This document shows, in pieces, positions 1 to 7,059 of a stretch of DNA of 64,000 bases (positions are counted from its first letter, which is position 1; each line of letters starts with the position of its first letter). This DNA is from Acetobacteraceae bacterium AT-5844. GTDB lineage: Bacteria > Pseudomonadota > Alphaproteobacteria > Acetobacterales > Acetobacteraceae. The position numbers and the translations under genes are program-made. The notes below the pieces were generated by a model that saw only the letters and a list, made by a program, of their open reading frames with translations, did no database searches and was not told the origin of the DNA. Location of the stretch: assembly GCA_000245075.1 (NCBI GenBank), contig JH600053.1:79753-143752 (forward strand), read 5' to 3'.

Positions 1-755
1 TGCTCGGGCATTATGTCGGGAATGCAGAGGCTGCTGCGGCTGATCATGTGGTCTACGGCTGGGTATTCTTTTCCGTCGTAATTCTCTTGTTAGTTCTGGT
101 GGGGATGCCTTTCCGGGAGGACCGCGACCGCGCTCTGGTCATCTTGTCAGCTTACCCGGGAAGTCAGCGAGGCATGGCGTCGCTGGTGAGTTCCGCCCTA
201 TTATGCAGTATGCTGGCGGTAGGCGCGCCGGCCTTCGCCCATATTCTGGATAGCGGCGAACCGCCTACCACCTTGCCGTTCCAGCTGTCGCTGGCGGGGG
301 GATGCGGGAGTGGATCGAACGAGGCAGTCGATCGGTGTGAAAATGCGGTGGTGACGGCGAGCTTGGTGGTGTTTTCGCCGAGGACGACCTGGGCGAAGGT
401 GTCAGCCGAGCGCCGAAAACTCATGATTCAGAGCGATGAGGCCCTGACCTTTAGCATAGCCACCGACGGCGCTGTGTGGCACGCCCGGCAGGATCGCGAC
501 GGAGGAACCGTTGTTGCCCTTGCCTCCTGGTTGAACGGTCGTCCAGCTGGGGATGGCCTGCGCAGCCGGCTCGTCCAGGCGCTCAACAGCCTATTTGGGG
601 GCAGGGGCCAGCCTGTCATTGGGGTTGTCGCGGTACAGCCTGGGGTAAGCATCACGAATGCGGCGGCCCAGCAGCGGTATCGCGCCTGGATACGGAAGCT
701 GGTGGAAGCGGGCGCAACCTCTATGACGACGGAGGGCTTGGCCCTTTCACGCTAA
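1..755 (+). CDS. xrtA: Exosortase A-type protein, C-terminal part (5' end outside window)
   Basis: The reading frame is open from the left edge (first full codon at base 3) and ends with TAA at 753-755. The first residues, GHYVGNAEAAADHVVYGWVF, match the end of the exosortase A (XrtA/EpsH) membrane domain, where the conserved segment before the last helix reads DHxxYGWxFF. A last membrane segment (VVILLLVLVGM) and a charged FREDRD follow. The remaining ~190 residues would be the periplasmic EpsI-like (DUF3485) extension, which has its own hydrophobic segment (SSALLCSMLAVGAPAFA) and is weakly conserved. Exosortases are polytopic membrane transpeptidases that process PEP-CTERM proteins, usually beside exopolysaccharide genes, which should lie to the left. 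The catalytic Cys/Arg/His residues are outside the window. Confidence 0.72.
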   Translation, partial: LGHYVGNAEAAAADHVVYGWVFFSVVILLLVLVGMPFREDRDRALVILSAYPGSQRGMASLVSSALLCSMLAVGAPAFAHILDSGEPPTTLPFQLSLAGGCGSGSNEAVDRCENAVVTASLVVFSPRTTWAKVSAERRKLMIQSDEALTFSIATDGAVWHARQDRDGGTVVALASWLNGRPAGDGLRSRLVQALNSLFGGRGQPVIGVVAVQPGVSITNAAAQQRYRAWIRKLVEAGATSMTTEGLALSR

Positions 756-1068
756 GAAAAATGGAACGCCTTATTCCGCGAGGCGTCGGCCTGCGGTGGT
801 CGAGGTTGGTGCCAAGGCGTCGGAGTAGAGCATGAAGGCTTTGACATCCTCGGGCGGCAGCCGAGGCGGCACCTTCCTCTGCCGTATCGTGCTGACGCCT
901 TTTTGTGTGGGAGCCGTGGCAGGACATTCCTTGCCTATGCCTTAAGGCAGGCAGGGCGAGCCTGGGAGACGCCGCTGAGCCCCAGATACACAAGGCCGTG
1001 GATCGCTTGAACGCCGATAACCTTCGCCGGATTGCGGGGTTCGATTCGCATAATGTGGAGTCAGCGAC
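756..1068. other. Intergenic stretch with a short coding-like remnant
   Basis: No complete gene is supported in these ~310 bases. On the minus strand, from about 905 down to 770, one frame reads like real protein (PPRLPPEDVKAFMLYSDALA followed by a stop). It has no start codon or upstream coding sequence, so it is probably a gene remnant of unknown family. No terminator-like hairpin with a T tract was seen after the exosortase stop. Confidence 0.3.
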
Positions 1069-1272
1069 ATGCGAATCCTTACCCTGGCAACGGCAGCTTC
1101 CATCCTGGCCCTGATGGCTTGCGCCGATCGCAGCAGACCAGTGGGCGCCCCGGGCAATCCAAACCTAACCGCGCCGGGTGTGGCGTCGCCGCAAGGCGGG
1201 TTGCGCGGCGGCGGGGAGGGCGGATCGGGCGGCCAGTCAGGCCAGTCCGGTCAGTCCGGCCAGGGTCGATAG
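1069..1272 (+). CDS. Small putative lipoprotein with Gly/Gln/Ser repeats
   Basis: A 67-residue protein. The N-terminus (MRILTLATAASILALMAC) is a lipoprotein signal peptide with a lipobox-like LMAC, so Cys18 would be lipidated and the rest exported. The mature part is Gly/Pro-rich and ends in three tandem GQS units, a low-complexity tail with no enzymatic motif. GGAG lies eight bases before the ATG, a fitting ribosome-binding site. It stands alone between the exosortase gene and a pseudogene. The function is unknown. The lipobox and ribosome-binding site favour a real gene, but its small size and composition keep the call uncertain. Confidence 0.5.
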   Translation: MRILTLATAASILALMACADRSRPVGAPGNPNLTAPGVASPQGGLRGGGEGGSGGQSGQSGQSGQGR

Positions 1273-1509
1273 TATCCGGAGGCCGCACTGCTCATGGAGA
1301 AGGCCTGGGGCGAAGCGTCTGTGGGCCCAGCAGAGCGGCTTTCGCCACGCCTGGCAGGGCGCGCTGACCTTGCCTTAGGAGCGGAGCAATCCCGGCGGCA
1401 ACGGCATAATCAGAGGCGGATGCCTTGGAGGGCGATCGTGTTGCCCCGCGATAAGGGAAGCCCTTCCGCAGGTACTCTCAAGGTTTCTCCTCAGGCCGTG
1501 GCGGCTTCC

Positions 1510-2101
1510 GGCAACGCATGCATCCGGCTGCTGTGCGCGCAGGCCTCGCCCATCAGCAGCAAGGCCGGGCCATTCCGTCACGCCACGGCACGCGCAGACG
1601 GTGCGGGAAGGCGGCGACCCATCCGGCGGGCCGCCGGCCAGCAGGGCGGCGAGCCAATCGCGCGCCGGCAGCGTGGCGGCCTCCGGCGCCGGGCTCGGCG
1701 AGCAGGTCGCGCAGCCGGCCGAAGGCGTCCTCCGGCGTGTCCTGCCCGGCCAGTTCATGCCGCCAGAAGCCGCCGGGCAGAGGTGCGCGGTTCAACAGCG
1801 CGCCGCTGCCATCCGGCAGTTCGGCGGCGGAAAGAACAAAACCGTGCCAGCGTGCGGCCCAGGGGCGGATGGCGACGGGCGCGTGCTTCAACTCAGGCTG
1901 GGCGCTGACCGGGTCGGTGGCCGCCGGCAGCAGTGGATCGGCGCGGCCGGTGGCGGCCAGGCGGTCCGTCCAGTGCATCGGCAGGAAGGCCACGCCGCGC
2001 GGCTGCCTGAATGGCAGCACCTCGCCAGCATCCGCGGCGGAGCCAACTACGCCTTTCCCGATACCGTTCAGACGGGAGTAAACATGGAGACGGCGGACCA
2101 C
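1510..2101 (-). pseudogene. nasA: Remnant of assimilatory nitrate reductase (NasA) C-terminus
   Basis: The minus-strand frame from 2101 down carries the C-terminal molybdopterin-binding signature of NasA-type nitrate reductases: VAFLPMHWTDRLAATGRADP, then DPVSAQPELKHAPVAIRPW and WHGFVLSAAEL. Around 1640-1700 the homology jumps to a second frame, which reads ARDWLAALLAGGPPDGSP and then VCACRGV, the start of the BFD-type [2Fe-2S] domain found at the end of NasA. After VCAC the remaining Fe-S domain is scrambled across frames. All upstream catalytic domains (4Fe-4S, most of the Mo-bisMGD region) are missing; a stop lies just before 2101. It is therefore a 5'-truncated, multiply frameshifted pseudogene, and no other nitrate assimilation gene is nearby. 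Confidence 0.72.
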
Positions 2102-2234
2102 CTCTGCGTTTCAGCCTGGATGGGGCATAGCCAACTGCAGGCGATGTTAGTGTTGACAGGTTTCCGCCCGCCCTGACGCTAGCCGCAAAAAGCGGCGCCA
2201 GTCCCCAACGGGAATCGGACACCGCCGGCTCAGC

Positions 2235-3206
2235 CTAGTCCGCGCCGATCCGTGCCTGGCGGATCAGCTCGCCCCACTTGCTGAAATCGGCTGCAATTCG
2301 CTGGCCAAAGTGTTCCGGCCCGCGGACGGCCGTCTCAAAGCCGAGCGTATTGAGCTTGGCGACCACCGCCGGGTCCTTCACCACTGCCTGGGTCTCTTCG
2401 GCCAGGCGCGTCAGGATAGCGTCTGGGGTGCCCATCGGCGCCATCAGGCCGAACCAGAAGCTCGTCTCGAAGCCGGGCACACCGCTTTCCGCCACAGTTG
2501 GCAGTTCCGGCATGGAAGGGGAGCGCGTCAGGCCCGTCACGGCGATGGCCTGGAGCGAGCCATCCTGTATGAAGGGCGCGGCGGAGGCAACTGAATCGAC
2601 GGCGAGCTGGACATCGTTGCGAATCAGCGCGGTCAGCCCCGCAGCATTGCCGGCGAAGGGCGCAAGCACGATGTCCGTCCCCGCGCTGCGGTTAAAGAGG
2701 GCGGCGGCAAGGTGGTTAGTCGTACCCATGCCGGGGTAAGCAATGTTCAGCTTCCCCGGATTGGCCTTCGCATAATCGATCAGCCCGGACACCGAATTGA
2801 ACGGAACCTGGCGGTTGGAGACAAGAATCAACGGCGCCTCAATGAACATCGTGACGGGCGCGAGGTCACGCCGCGGGTCGAAGGTCACGCTGCGGTTCAG
2901 GCTCGGTGTGATGGCGATGGAGGAAGAGGCGTAGAGCAAGGTGTAGCCATCCGGCGCCGAGCGGGCTACCGCCTCGCTGCCAATCATCGTGCCCGCGCCG
3001 GGGCGGTTCTCCGTCACGATGGTCTGGCCCAGCCGGGCGCCGAGTTCCTGCGCCAGGATGCGCGCGCTGACATCGGTGGAGCCGCCTGGCGGGAAAGGCA
3101 CGACCAGGCGGATGGGCCGTTGCGGATAGGCCTGCGCATGGGCTCCGCCGGCCAGGGGAAGAAGCGCCGCAAGAGCCATGACGGCTCCGCGAAGAATAGA
3201 CTTCAT
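2235..3206 (-). CDS. Bug-family (TctC-like) tripartite tricarboxylate receptor
   Basis: A 323-residue periplasmic solute receptor. An N-terminal Sec signal (MKSILRGAVMALAALLPLAG, cleavage after AHA) is followed by the Bug hallmark YPQRPIRLVVPFPPGGSTDV and then ENRPGAGTMIGSEAVARSAPDGYTL, the family's ligand-binding loops. The ATG at 3206 is preceded by GAGGAAA at good spacing and starts the signal peptide. Bug proteins bind carboxylates for TctAB-type transporters or for sensing; no TctA or TctB gene is in the window, so this is an orphan receptor. It is divergent from the TetR gene at 3453, and the palindrome at 3265-3280 lies between them, so TetR control is likely. The family call is firm; the ligand is unknown. 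Confidence 0.93.
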   Translation of the reverse strand: MKSILRGAVMALAALLPLAGGAHAQAYPQRPIRLVVPFPPGGSTDVSARILAQELGARLGQTIVTENRPGAGTMIGSEAVARSAPDGYTLLYASSSIAITPSLNRSVTFDPRRDLAPVTMFIEAPLILVSNRQVPFNSVSGLIDYAKANPGKLNIAYPGMGTTNHLAAALFNRSAGTDIVLAPFAGNAAGLTALIRNDVQLAVDSVASAAPFIQDGSLQAIAVTGLTRSPSMPELPTVAESGVPGFETSFWFGLMAPMGTPDAILTRLAEETQAVVKDPAVVAKLNTLGFETAVRGPEHFGQRIAADFSKWGELIRQARIGAD

Positions 3207-3264
3207 GAATGTTTCCTCACATCCGGCGGGGATCTTAAGTCCCTCTGCCAAGAGTTCACCCCGA

Positions 3265-3280
3265 CCGACCGAACGGTCGG
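3265..3280. promoter_or_regulatory. Putative TetR operator, site 1
   Basis: A perfect inverted repeat, CCGACCG-AA-CGGTCGG, sits in the 246-base gap between the divergent Bug receptor and tetR genes. The same motif with the same two-base centre recurs at 4161-4176 and 8725-8740, before the other two transcription units of the cluster. That distribution suggests the operator of the TetR protein encoded at 3453. Binding itself is inferred. Confidence 0.62.
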
Positions 3281-3452
3281 CAGAAGCTATATGGGAAGCC
3301 AGGGGCGCTTGCAATCCTTCATGGACCGCCACGGGAGGCAGGGAGGAGCCAGCCAGCGGCGCTTGACGCTGCCCCGTCTGCCCGGCGATGAAGCCGGGGC
3401 GCTGCTCGTCTTCCGGCGACCCGCTGCGCCCCCAGACAGGCGAGGTGAGAGA

Positions 3453-4097
3453 ATGGACAATCTGGCTGAAATTCTGGAGTTGGGCGATGCCGCCAATCCG
3501 CCTCAGGAGCGGATGATCCAGATCCTCTCGGAGGCGTGCCGGCTTTTCGCCACGCGCGGCTTTGAAGGCGCCTCGATGCGCGACATCGCGGCTGAGTGCG
3601 GCATCTCCAAGGCCACGCTCTACCATTACTTTCCCGATAAGGACGCGATCGTCCGCCCGCTGGTGCTGGGCACGACCAAGGCCATTTATGGCCATGTCTC
3701 TACCCGCATCGACCCCGGATCTCCACCGGTCGAGCAGCTGCGCCAGTTCATGGTGGAGACGGCAACGTTCTTCGAGCGCTACCGCTGGGCCTGGATCGCC
3801 GCCGCCTCAGTCTTCTGGAACGACCCGCAGGCCCGCCGCCGCAAGCAGCGGCTGGAATGGCGCGACCGCTATGAGGCGCTGCTGCGCGACATCCTGCGCG
3901 ACGCGATTGCCCAGGGGGAGGTGAGACAGCTCGATGTCTCGCTGGCCGGCCGCCTTGTCCTCAGCACGCTGAACTGGCTGCCGCGCTGGTACGATCCCGC
4001 CGGCCCGCTCTCCGCAGCCGAGATCGCCGAGCAGTTCCACGGCATGATTGTGCAGGGCTTCAGCCCCCCGTCATCGCCCCGGCCCGACCGCGGCTGA
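3453..4097 (+). CDS. TetR/AcrR-family transcriptional repressor
   Basis: A 214-residue regulator. Residues ~20-66 form the TetR helix-turn-helix: MIQILSEACRLFATRGFEGA, then SMRDIAAECGISKATLYHYF, with the canonical YHYFPDK. The C-terminal ligand domain (FFERYRWAWIAAASVFWNDP and onward) resembles the TetR_C domains of regulators of fatty-acyl or aromatic CoA degradation genes. ATG 3453 follows GAGGTGAGAGA and gives the usual TetR length; the frame is open much further upstream but that part overlaps the opposite-strand Bug gene. It probably represses itself, the divergent receptor gene, the amidohydrolase operon and the hydratase operon through the three palindromes. The effector is likely an acyl-CoA made by this pathway (inference). 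Confidence 0.92.
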   Translation: MDNLAEILELGDAANPPQERMIQILSEACRLFATRGFEGASMRDIAAECGISKATLYHYFPDKDAIVRPLVLGTTKAIYGHVSTRIDPGSPPVEQLRQFMVETATFFERYRWAWIAAASVFWNDPQARRRKQRLEWRDRYEALLRDILRDAIAQGEVRQLDVSLAGRLVLSTLNWLPRWYDPAGPLSAAEIAEQFHGMIVQGFSPPSSPRPDRG

Positions 4098-4160
4098 ATC
4101 TTTCCTACATGGCGAAGCGGCGACTTGCGGCCGCGGAACAAGGCGCGTAGCTTCTCCCGA

Positions 4161-4176
4161 ACGACCGGTCGGTCTG
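4161..4176. promoter_or_regulatory. Putative TetR operator, site 2
   Basis: ACGACCG-GT-CGGTCTG matches site 1 in six of seven bases in each half and keeps the same two-base centre. It lies 35 bases before the leader peptide start and 79 bases before the amidohydrolase ATG, a typical position for repression of the downstream operon. Confidence 0.55.
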
Positions 4177-4210
4177 CTGCCCCGAAAGAGGGCGGAGAGG
4201 AGAAAACGCC

Positions 4211-4258
4211 ATGTTCAAGTGCAATTCGGGACCGTGTTGCGCCGTGCCCTGCGCATGA
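4211..4258 (+). CDS. Cys-rich 15-residue leader peptide (uORF)
   Basis: A short frame with the best ribosome-binding site in this leader (GGAGAGGAGAAAACGCC before ATG 4211) encodes MFKCNSGPCCAVPCA, with four cysteines in 15 residues. Its TGA (4256-4258) overlaps the amidohydrolase ATG (4255-4257) in an ATGA junction, so the main gene would be translated by coupling. The main gene has no strong ribosome-binding site of its own. This arrangement resembles regulatory leader peptides, in which ribosome progress through particular codons tunes the next gene. I do not recognise the peptide. It could also be a mis-read start, but the frame shift relative to the enzyme rules out a simple N-terminal extension. 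Confidence 0.45.
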   Translation: MFKCNSGPCCAVPCA

Positions 4259-5319
4259 GTGACGCTGCCCTGACACCGGACCCGTCCACACGGGATTTCC
4301 CGCCGCCACATATCCCTGTGCGAGAAGAATGGCTGGCGCGGCGTGTTGAGCCAGTGCTCGACCCTGACCTGCCCATCATCGACCCGCACCACCACCTGTG
4401 GCACCGCCCCGCCGAGCGCTACCTGCCCGCCGATCTGCGGGACGATCTGCAGGACGGGCACAATGTCCGCGCCACGGTTTTTGTGCAGTGCCGCTCGATG
4501 TATACACCCGAGGCGCCCGTGGCCCTGCGCCCGGTGGGCGAGACCCACTGGGTAGACAGCGTGGCGCGCGGGGCGGCTCCTGTCGGCCCGCGCATCGCCG
4601 CTGGGATTGTCTGCATGGCGGATCTCATGCTGGGCGATGCCGTGCAGCCAGTGCTGGAGGCGCATCTCGCGGCCTCCCCAACGCGGCTGCGGGGCGTGCG
4701 CAACATGTCCACCTCGCATGAGAGCATCACCTCCAGCTTCGGCCGCATCCCGCCGCATCGGCTGCTGGACCCACAGTTCCAGCAAGGCTTCTCCCACCTG
4801 GGGCGGTATGGCCTTTCCTACGATGTCTGGGCCTATCACACACAGCTGGACGATGTGCTCGCGCTGGCGCGGCGCTTCCCTGACACCACGATCATTATCG
4901 ACCATTTCGGCGGCCCGCTCGGCATAGGGCCCTTCCAGGGGCGGCGCGAAGAAGTCTTCCCTATGTGGCGGGAGGGAATGCGCCTGCTGGCGGAATGCCC
5001 CAATGTCACCGTGAAGCTCGGCGGCATCGGCATGCATCTGCTCGGGCATGATTTCCACCTCGCGCCGGAGCCGCCCTCCTCTGAGACCCTGGCGGCGGCG
5101 ATGCGGCCCTATGCCGAGAGCTGCATCGAGCTCTTTGGCGTGTCGCGCTGCATGTTCGAAAGCAACTTCCCAGTCGATAAGGGCATGTTCAGCTATCGCG
5201 CGCTCTGGAACGCATTCAAACGCTTGGCCGCCGGCTGTAGCGCCGATGAGCGTGCCGCACTGTTCCATGATACCGCTGCTCGCATCTATCGAATCAAAGA
5301 CGGCCACCAGGAACGCTGA
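4255..5319 (+). CDS. Amidohydrolase family 2 (metal-dependent TIM-barrel hydrolase)
   Basis: 354 residues. The N-terminal metal motif is DPHHHLWHRP (HxH), followed by DHFGGPLG in the middle and FESNFPVDKGMFSYRALWNA near the end, which carries the C-terminal metal-site Asp. This pattern fits PF04909, the family of lactonases, decarboxylases and C-C or C-N hydrolases that includes 2-pyrone-4,6-dicarboxylate lactonase and fuconolactonase. There is no signal peptide, so it is cytoplasmic. The ATG at 4255 overlaps the stop of the Cys-rich leader peptide. It is the first enzyme of an operon with two SDRs and a binding protein (one-base gap to the next gene), under palindrome site 2. It probably opens a lactone or hydrolyses a ring-derived intermediate; the substrate is unknown. 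Confidence 0.9.
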   Translation: MSDAALTPDPSTRDFPPPHIPVREEWLARRVEPVLDPDLPIIDPHHHLWHRPAERYLPADLRDDLQDGHNVRATVFVQCRSMYTPEAPVALRPVGETHWVDSVARGAAPVGPRIAAGIVCMADLMLGDAVQPVLEAHLAASPTRLRGVRNMSTSHESITSSFGRIPPHRLLDPQFQQGFSHLGRYGLSYDVWAYHTQLDDVLALARRFPDTTIIIDHFGGPLGIGPFQGRREEVFPMWREGMRLLAECPNVTVKLGGIGMHLLGHDFHLAPEPPSSETLAAAMRPYAESCIELFGVSRCMFESNFPVDKGMFSYRALWNAFKRLAAGCSADERAALFHDTAARIYRIKDGHQER

Positions 5320-5320
5320 A

Positions 5321-6265
5321 ATGAACGGTATGGATCTTCTACGGAATAAGGTCGTCGTGATCACCGGCGGCGGTAGTGGCATAGGGCGGGCGCTCGCCCT
5401 GTTCATAGGCACGCATGGGGGCCGCGTCGTGGTAAATGACCTCGGCACTTCCCCGTCCGGCGAGGGTGCAGATACCGGCGCCGCCGAAGCAGTGGTGAGG
5501 GAAATCCGTGCGGCGGGCGGCGAGGCTGTCGCGAGCTGTGACGACGTCTCCACCTGGCCCAGTGCACAGCGCATCATTCAGGCGGGGTTGGACTCCTTCG
5601 GCAGAGTGGATGCCGTGGTCAACAGCGCCGGCGTCATGCGCCATAGCGCCTTTGAAAACATGCCGACTGAGGACTTCGACCTCGTTCTTCGCACACATCT
5701 CAGCGGCACCTTCTATGTCAGCCGCGCCGCGGCACCGCATTTCAAGGCCCAGGGCAGCGGCTCCTATCTGCACATGACCTCGACCACGGGCCTCATCGGC
5801 TCGATGGGCTGCGCCAATTACGGCTCAGCCAAGGCTGGCATCTTCGGTCTCTCCCGCCTCATCGCGCTCGATATGAAGCGCCATGGCGTGCGCTCCAACG
5901 CGCTGGCGCCCTCCGCTCGCAGCCGTCAGTGGGAGCGCACCAACGCCTTCCGCCAGGCGGAGTTCGCCAAGCCCGGTGCCAACACCGATTTCCGCCAGTT
6001 CCGCTCTACCCAGGGCACGTCGGAACAAGTCGCGCCGGTCGCGGCCTTCCTGCTGACGGATGCGGCGAGCGAGATCACTGGCCAAATCATCGGCGTGCGC
6101 GGCACGGAGATCTATCTCTACAGCCAGCCCCGCCCAGCTCGCGCACTGCAGCGGAGCGAAGGGTGGACACTCGAGAATCTCGCTGAGCAGCTCACTCCCG
6201 CGCTGCGCAGCAGCTTCACGCCATTGGAGACCTATGGCGAGGTGTTCTCATGGCCGACACTGTGA
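5321..6265 (+). CDS. SDR-family dehydrogenase (3-hydroxyacyl-CoA type)
   Basis: 314 residues. It has a classical short-chain dehydrogenase fold with a TGGGSGIGRA cofactor loop near residue 16, NSAG at ~107 and the catalytic NYGSAK (YxxxK). An Asp-containing loop after beta-2 (VVVNDLG) suggests NAD+ preference. The C-terminal 60 residues are longer than in plain FabG-type SDRs, as in the multifunctional-enzyme-2 / HSD17B4-like group acting on hydroxyacyl-CoA. It lies one base after the amidohydrolase stop and overlaps the next SDR by 16 bases, so the genes are translated together. The CoA substrate is an inference from the downstream hydratase, dehydrogenases and synthetase. Confidence 0.9.
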   Translation: MNGMDLLRNKVVVITGGGSGIGRALALFIGTHGGRVVVNDLGTSPSGEGADTGAAEAVVREIRAAGGEAVASCDDVSTWPSAQRIIQAGLDSFGRVDAVVNSAGVMRHSAFENMPTEDFDLVLRTHLSGTFYVSRAAAPHFKAQGSGSYLHMTSTTGLIGSMGCANYGSAKAGIFGLSRLIALDMKRHGVRSNALAPSARSRQWERTNAFRQAEFAKPGANTDFRQFRSTQGTSEQVAPVAAFLLTDAASEITGQIIGVRGTEIYLYSQPRPARALQRSEGWTLENLAEQLTPALRSSFTPLETYGEVFSWPTL

Positions 6266-7038
6266 GCGCGCCCGGTACCGGCGCTGCGCCCGGCACTGCC
6301 ATCGTCACGGGCGCCGCGCGGGGCATGGGCCTCGCCATTGCCCGTCGACTGGCGCAGCAGGGCCATCATGTGGCTCTGGTCGATGTGCTGGCGGATGAAG
6401 TCAAGGCCTCTGCCGAAGCCTTGCGTGGCGAGGGGCTCAAGGCCAGCGGGTTCGCTGTCGATTTGGCAAATGAGGCAGATCTCTGCGCTCTGCCGCAGCG
6501 TCTCGGGCCGCTGTTCGAAACAGTTTCCGTCCTGGTCAACAACGCCGCCATTTCGCCCAAGCGCGATGGCCGCTGTGTTCCGGCCGCGGAAATCGAGCTG
6601 GCACAGTGGGAGGCCGTCCTGCGCGTGAATCTGACCGCGCCGTTTCGCCTGATCCAGCTCTGCCTGCCGCCCATGCGTGCGCGGCGATGGGGCAGGGTGG
6701 TGAATATCGCTTCCCGCGCGGGGCGTTCGCCGGGCGGCGTGGCGGCGGCCGATTATGTGACGACAAAGAGCGGCCTGCTTGGCCTCACCCGTGCTTTCGC
6801 CAAGGAGATCGCTGGCGATGGCGTGACGGTGAACGCTATTGCGCCGGGCCGCATCGAGACGCCGATGACGCGCGGCTCGACGCCAGAGGTGCTGGCGGGT
6901 GTTCTTTCCACCATTCCGGTGGGCCGCTTCGGTCAGCCGGAGGAAATCGCTGCTCTCGTCGCCTTCCTTGCCGGCGGGGAGTCCGGATTCATCACCGGCG
7001 CGACCTTCGACGTCAATGGCGGCGTGTTGATGATCTGA
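6250..7038 (+). CDS. SDR-family oxidoreductase (FabG-like)
   Basis: 262 residues, the usual SDR size. Visible motifs: TGAARGMGLA (cofactor), VDVLAD after beta-2 with an acidic residue (NAD-type), NNAA at the active-site loop, NIASRAG with the catalytic Ser, YVTTK (catalytic Tyr and Lys) and NAIAPGRIETPM. It is a different subgroup from the preceding SDR, so the two probably catalyse distinct alcohol/ketone steps of the same pathway. The start at 6250 lies inside the upstream gene's end, a 16-base overlap. The substrate cannot be told from the sequence. Confidence 0.9.
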   Translation: MADTVSAPGTGAAPGTAIVTGAARGMGLAIARRLAQQGHHVALVDVLADEVKASAEALRGEGLKASGFAVDLANEADLCALPQRLGPLFETVSVLVNNAAISPKRDGRCVPAAEIELAQWEAVLRVNLTAPFRLIQLCLPPMRARRWGRVVNIASRAGRSPGGVAAADYVTTKSGLLGLTRAFAKEIAGDGVTVNAIAPGRIETPMTRGSTPEVLAGVLSTIPVGRFGQPEEIAALVAFLAGGESGFITGATFDVNGGVLMI

Positions 7039-7059
7039 TTGACGGCATAGGAGCCGATC

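Noticed and set aside
2160-2230. Possible tRNA-like or attachment-site sequence near the nasA remnant
   Set aside because: No cloverleaf could be folded and no integrase gene is in the window.
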